From Tigriopus japonicus (Eukaryota > Arthropoda > Copepoda > Harpacticoida > Harpacticidae), in assembly GCA_010645155.1 (NCBI GenBank), contig CM021312.1:3655962-3719961 (forward strand): DNA of 64,000 nt, read 5' to 3'. Below the pieces are notes generated by a model. That model was not told the DNA's origin. It did not search any database and saw nothing but the letters and a program-made list of their open reading frames with translations. Positions 58,567 through 64,000 of this stretch are shown in pieces (the first letter of the stretch is position 1; every line of letters starts with the position of its first letter). The position numbers were made by a program, and so were the translations under genes.

Positions 58567-58599
58567 CCCTAACTTCTGGAGTTAGGGTTGTACAGTACT
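58555..58599. repeat. Perfect 20-bp inverted repeat with 5-base loop
   Basis: AGTACTGTACAACCCTAACT at 58555-58574 is followed by the loop TCTGG and its exact complement at 58580-58599. Part of the right arm (GGTTGTACAGTACTAA) recurs near 59126. The arm overlaps the end of the LINE-like fragment. There is no U-run or gene context to suggest a functional RNA. Confidence 0.85.
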
Positions 58600-59544
58600 A
58601 AAGCTCGTATGCTATGATGGCAAAGGTCGATAGTTGTCTTGCAAGTTTACTTCAGAGTGTGCTTGCCTGGTTTTCTCCATCGATTTGGCTTTTCTCGAAT
58701 GTGACGGTCCGTTTCGATCTTGAAATTCCCGAACATCGATGATCGTTCACTCGCCCGCTTTCAAAGCCGTCACCTACTCATTTCAGCTACCCCACATTTC
58801 TCCTTTTGTCTCTTCCTCGCACCCTTTTCAACTCTGCGCTTAACAACAGGTCAGGGGGTGGGCAATTTTTGACAGCGAATTCGAAGAAACACTGAAAGGA
58901 AGTTGGCTTGGAGTTGGTTCGATCGGCGTTGAAGTGTTCGAATGGGAATGCTTCAACGACGCCGGAGAACTTCCCTCTTTGCATGCTTCCAGTCATGCTT
59001 CTCGTTGATCAAACCTTATGTTAAGGTCAAATAGTGAGAAGGTTGATTTGAAGTTGACTTGAAGTCAATGCTACTAGCACACCATGGTGCACGCTAAACA
59101 TACCAGCTTAAGGTAGGCAGTACTAAGGTTGTACAGTACTAAGGTAGGCAGATAAACCACAAACTACCCCCAGACTTCTCAATTCTAGCTAAGCAGGCAG
59201 ACCGCCGTGACAGTGCGGAGATCCGTGACCTCTAGATGACGTAGGCTGTATTTTCTGAATTGACTCTGAGAATCGAACTTCAAAAAGGATATTTGCGTTA
59301 CAAATACGGTGGCGCACTCTATGACGTTCCTTGTGAAACAATCATTTTTACCAATGTTGTTAGGTAATCCCTCATAGAGGGCGGTTTTGTCGACGTCAAA
59401 ATTGAGATATCTCTATTTTATTTATCTATGGATAAACTTTCAAATTACATCAAACAAACCATGGAATATTCCGGTCTTAAGTTAGAACAAGTGCCAAAAT
59501 GTATGAGTGGTATTTTGAGCGTTGCAAAGCCGTCATTATTTCTT

Positions 59545-59875
59545 NNNNNNNNNNNNNNNNNNNNNNNNNNNNNNNNNNNNNNNNNNNNNNNNNNNNNNNN
59601 NNNNNNNNNNNNNNNNNNNNNNNNNNNNNNNNNNNNNNNNNNNNNNNNNNNNNNNNNNNNNNNNNNNNNNNNNNNNNNNNNNNNNNNNNNNNNNNNNNNN
59701 NNNNNNNNNNNNNNNNNNNNNNNNNNNNNNNNNNNNNNNNNNNNNNNNNNNNNNNNNNNNNNNNNNNNNNNNNNNNNNNNNNNNNNNNNNNNNNNNNNNN
59801 NNNNNNNNNNNNNNNNNNNNNNNNNNNNNNNNNNNNNNNNNNNNNNNNNNNNNNNNNNNNNNNNNNNNNNNNNNN
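59545..59875. other. Assembly gap (331 N)
   Basis: All bases are N. Any open frame drawn across it is meaningless. Confidence 0.99.
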
Positions 59876-62800
59876 GGTAGTTAAGTATCTGCTTAGTACA
59901 TTTAAATGAAATTGCTCTGCAATTCGTAACTGAGAATCCTTCAACAAAGTTTTGAAAAATGAGTTGGTTTTGATGGGTTTAAGTGATTTAAAATCGTTAT
60001 TTGAGCTACTTTAAAATGCACACCTTCACAACATATCTTCATTGCAATACCGAGACCTCAAAAATTACCATTACCCATGTGAGCAAACCCATAAACAGAA
60101 ACTTTAACCACCGTGGTTAGGATTTAACCAAAGCCAATATCTGTTCAACTCGAAATAGAAATTTCTTTTTCTATTTCTGTTTCTAGATATCGGATAATAC
60201 ATGTGTTTTGCAGTTTTTCAGCTCTCCAATCCAGTTATTGCGCATGGTCTAGACTTTAGAGGCTTGTGGACCTTTTTCAGATCGAGATACCGTTCACGGA
60301 CTTGCAAATACCCGTTCATTTTGTGATCTCTATAACCTTTGACTGACTCTGTTTTGGTTTTGGTGGCTAAAACATGGATTTCAAACATACTGGACGTCGG
60401 ACAACCAACCACAGTTGCACAAAAGGGGCAGAACTAGAAGAGAGTAGAGATGGCATTGTCTTCGTACAGGGAAATTGAAGTATGGCGTTGCTGTGCCTTT
60501 TCATGGAGCGAGAGCGTCGACAAGCCTCACGACTAGCTCGCACCGTGCATGCACTTGGAGAAAGACAAAACGCAGAATAACTTAAGCAAATGTGCCAAAT
60601 TTGTAACAGAATGTCCCATTTAGTGTTGCTTAACCATAATGCATTGCTACAACTAGTCAATGCAACATATTTTTACCAATTGTTTGAATAATGCCAAATT
60701 TTGTCTCCTTGCAAGTGCATGCACAGCATGAGTTGGTCGTGAATAGTGCTCTAGTCCACACTCTCTCTCCATGAAAAAGGCACAAAATAGGCACACTTCA
60801 ATTGCCCTATTGCTTGTCCTGTTTGTTGCTGAAACTGACCTATTAAAAGCAAAAGGTCTTTCCGAAGAAAATCGGACAAAGCTTAGAAGCTAGCAAGTGA
60901 AAAAAAGTACGTCAAAAAGCCACCAAACGACTTATTTGGACAGATTTCCATAGGTTCCTGACGCTGAATCGTCCTTGCTGCCTACTCTGAAATTTCACGA
61001 CCGGTCTGCTCTGGAATCTTACCTCTTTTTAACTCTATGCGTGTTCAATGAACCGGCTTCTGATTTTTCCTTGGAGATCGAACAATGTAGTTTTACCCTC
61101 GGCATGCATGGTCAGTCTTCCAACCTCTGATAGTAAGGAAATCTATGCCCAAAATAACCCCTAAGTGTCACAAGAAATTCGCAGAAATTAAGGGCAATGT
61201 TCATGAAAGAAAATGGCGAATGATCAAGCAACAAACCGATGATGGCTACTTTGGTACTACAACATCAAGAGAAGAACGAGGGCATTGTGTCTTTCTTTAG
61301 CTCGTTCGTTTTTGCGCCCTTAATTTCGCACTCAAATCAAGTAGTAGTTAAGTGGATGTAATCAAGACAAGGTCATTCATTGGCGTGAAATTTGGGAGGT
61401 GTCTTGGCTAAAGATCTGCACTGTCATGAATGATCAATGAGAAGAAATATAATAACGATCGAAAATCCAGTCGAGTCATGCTTGCTTACTACTTGAACCA
61501 TGGATGATGACGATATCATGATCATCATTGCCTTGATTTCTGCTCCACGTTTCATTTCAACACTTGATTCAGATATCACCGGTAACCCAAAGGACATGCC
61601 AAGTAATTCGAAGACAAAAATACTTATTAAAAATGCTTGTCGCCAATTTAAAGCTACCCCGAATCAATGGACTAATCATATTCGAAACAAATTCACAAAT
61701 TAATTCGTTTTTTTATGGTCTGCCCCTCCTATTGCACATACTAGGACGCATGTTAACGCAGCTAATTCAAAAAGCGAGAGTGCACCAAAATCAAGTCAGA
61801 TTAACGTTTGTTGAGCATATACTCACCCCATCTCCTGTGTTTCAAACACAACAGCTGTCGAGAGTACATGTACTCTAGGCACGTCAATCTGACTTGAATT
61901 TGTGTACTCTCGTTTTTTGAATTAGCTGCGTTAACATGCGGCCTCCTGAGACGGTCAGAATCATTTCCTACTTCTTTTTGTTATTTCACTACTTTCCAGA
62001 TCTTACTCAAAGATTTATTGAGTGATTTCGAAATCCCCATGCTACGTGCATGGCAATGAACACCAAACGGTCATTTTGAGTGTTGTTTAGTAGATTGAAA
62101 ATCTTTCTCAATCAAAAAATATAGTACTTAAATTCGTTTATAGGGACACAGAGGTGTCTCAGACAACTTTCACCTATATTGAATCAATCACAGGACAGAG
62201 TTATTTGTCCTAAAATGTGGATTTCAGAACTTCTTACGCACCCAGTTTTTACGACCACACCTGAGTTCGATTCCGAATGGGCCTCCACGGTACAATTAAA
62301 AAATACTAACCAAATTTGTTGGGGACCAAACAGGCAATCATGTCAATACTGAACATGTTCATAAAGTCTTTACAAATTAAACCCCCATTCAACAGGTGTG
62401 AAACCTGTCTCCTTCATTTAGCTTGCTCGAATTTAGAACTCTGTTCTTCTACATCCATCCTTCATATGCTAACAATCTTTGTCTTGGCACAATTCTCGAA
62501 AACAAAGTTGAAGTAACAACAGGTATTTGAAGAATCTGCGGTATTTTCATTCAAACTTTGTTTATTTCTCCGCTTGAAATTGGCAAGACCCTGACTACAC
62601 AACCACAGTTTCAATTGTCAGGCCTGTCTCCCACCTAAGAAAATGCAACTTCGAGATTGGCCAGCCAATTCAAAGGACAAATGGGTGTTCAATGCCACTC
62701 GTTCAACCAATGCTGGACGAAGGACCTCTTCCACATGATCTCGTTAACGGGGATGAGAAAAAATAACAAGAGTCGGCAATCAACCTCCGAACCCCGAATG

Positions 62801-64000
62801 AATCTACATGAGTTCTGAGTTATGAGAATGTACGTACAGTGTGTATACGCAGGTTTTGTCGATCAAAAAACAACGGGAAAAAAAAGATCACGACGGATCC
62901 AATTTCTCGTCTCAACTTGCTTGAGTAGAGACCAGGAATTTCGATTCTCCGTACTTCTGTTTCCGGTTCCAGATTGGTTGAACGAAACCCGACATTCCAT
63001 TCTAACAAGTCCGTTTGTGATTCAGAATAAAGCAGACGCGCAAAAAGATAAGTTTTTTTTTGTTGGCGGCAACTCAATCGAGTCAAAAGATATTTCCGAT
63101 TTAGCTCAAAATTCCCGCTTCTCACACACATAAAAAACAAGATAACGTGTAAAACGTGACATCAAGCAGATTTGTGTCAGTTCAGTTCTATTTGATGCTA
63201 ATTGTAGGAAAAATGGGTTTCAATTGGAACTATTTATAACTTCGTAAATCGAAGGCAGAGAATTAGTTTTAAAAATATTTTTTGGAGAATTAAGGAAACA
63301 TCAACTTTAATTTCCCTCGCAAAAGCAGCATAAAAACTAATCTAATTAGTGAAAACTGAACAAAATAATATAAAATAAAAGTAAACATTTTCTTCATTAC
63401 CTAACTAATTTAACCTACAATTATATCCTACAGTAGGTTTTAGGCTGTTTACTTTTCTTTACTTTACCAAGAAATTCCTGAGACGCTGGCGAAGCTGACC
63501 ATTTATTTAACTCGTGAGTTCTCGTGTCAAGGATAGTCATCAAGTGGATGATGATGGTTCATGGTGCATTTTTTTCTGCTTGTTTTCAAGCTATTACAAA
63601 CGACGACCCCCTACCTAGAACCCTTATTGTTGTATGAGTTGAAGATGAGCATTTAAAAGAGTAATCACGAGTTATTGCTGGATTTGAACATGAGCAATTA
63701 AAACCATAGTCTCCTGCTTCCTGGTCATTATACATACATAAATGGACAAGAGAGTCGTGATTCAATAGGTTTTTACAAAAGAACACCAAACATCACGGAT
63801 TAAGGATGTTTCCAATCTCAATTGATGACAGACGTGTTCGTCAAACGGTAACATGAGACAAGAACGTCTTTGAAAATGGAACAACAGGCAAGTATGTCAG
63901 TACAGGGTCAGTGGACCAAGTGTGGACTTTAAATACTATCATAAATGTTGCAATTTGCAATTATGTTTTTTTTTTTTTCAAATTTGCATTTTCAGAATCA
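59876..64000. other. Gene-free right flank
   Basis: No convincing gene. The longest frames (104 codons at 61564-61878, about 105 codons near 62820-63140 on both strands) have no recognised motifs, and the first crosses an inverted-repeat element. Composition is AT-rich throughout. Confidence 0.45.
61747..61940. mobile_element. Foldback miniature element, 194 bp
   Basis: The left arm starts CGCATGTTAACGCAGCTAAT and the right arm is its inverted copy ATTAGCTGCGTTAACATGCG. Inverted similarity continues for about 57 bases (TTCAAAAA.CGAGAGT, CAAGTCAGATT). The middle is about 80 bases. The palindrome may extend a few bases further (AGGA opposite TCCT). Target-site duplication was not resolved. Confidence 0.75.

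Noticed and set aside
59428..59947. Open frames of 120-156 codons near 59.5-59.9 kb
   Set aside because: They run through 331 Ns and contain almost no real sequence.
62230..62310. tRNA or SINE at 62.25 kb (GAGTTCGATTCC)
   Set aside because: A B-box-like motif alone, without an A box at the right spacing, body or tail.

Overview
This is nuclear eukaryotic DNA from an invertebrate animal: spliced genes with GT-AG introns (some only 50-70 nt), AATAAA poly(A) signals, GC-richer exons in AT-rich introns, and many short inverted-repeat transposons. The gene families (MAP3K4, SLC6, peritrophin-type chitin-binding, class III ADH) and the short-intron style fit an arthropod. A crustacean such as a copepod is my guess, but nothing in the sequence proves it. 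Exon structures below were worked out by hand from splice sites and reading-frame phase. Bases 59545-59875 are an assembly gap.

Layout. 1-3.6 kb: a four-exon gene for a small secreted protein of unknown family. 3.6-9.6 kb: repeats (31-bp tandem array, retroelement fragment, hAT-type and TA-flanked miniature transposons). 9.7-12.4 kb: a VIT + VWA protein (VWA5A-like). 12.4-18.9 kb: mostly non-coding, with two large TIR elements. 18.9-38.3 kb: a 21-exon MAP3K4/MEKK4 gene with transposons in its introns. 40.3-41.6 kb (minus): an F-box-like protein. 44.3-47.1 kb (minus): a Gln/Pro-rich protein ending in one chitin-binding type-2 domain. 47.1-49.5 kb (minus): an SLC6 transporter whose stop codon lies only 43 nt upstream of the proposed start of the chitin-binding gene. 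54.4-57.0 kb (plus): a gene encoding class III alcohol dehydrogenase (ADH5) and S-formylglutathione hydrolase (ESD) as one polypeptide. 57-64 kb: repeats, a LINE fragment, the gap, and no convincing gene.

The strongest observation is the ADH5-ESD fusion. The two consecutive enzymes of glutathione-dependent formaldehyde oxidation are joined in one uninterrupted exon, with catalytic residues of both visible. Next are the tight same-strand SLC6/chitin-binding pair, where a poly(A) hexamer overlaps the upstream stop codon and a splice-acceptor-like site precedes the downstream ATG, and a family of almost perfectly palindromic transposons with 7-bp direct repeats at their ends. A second palindromic family is nested inside one of them.
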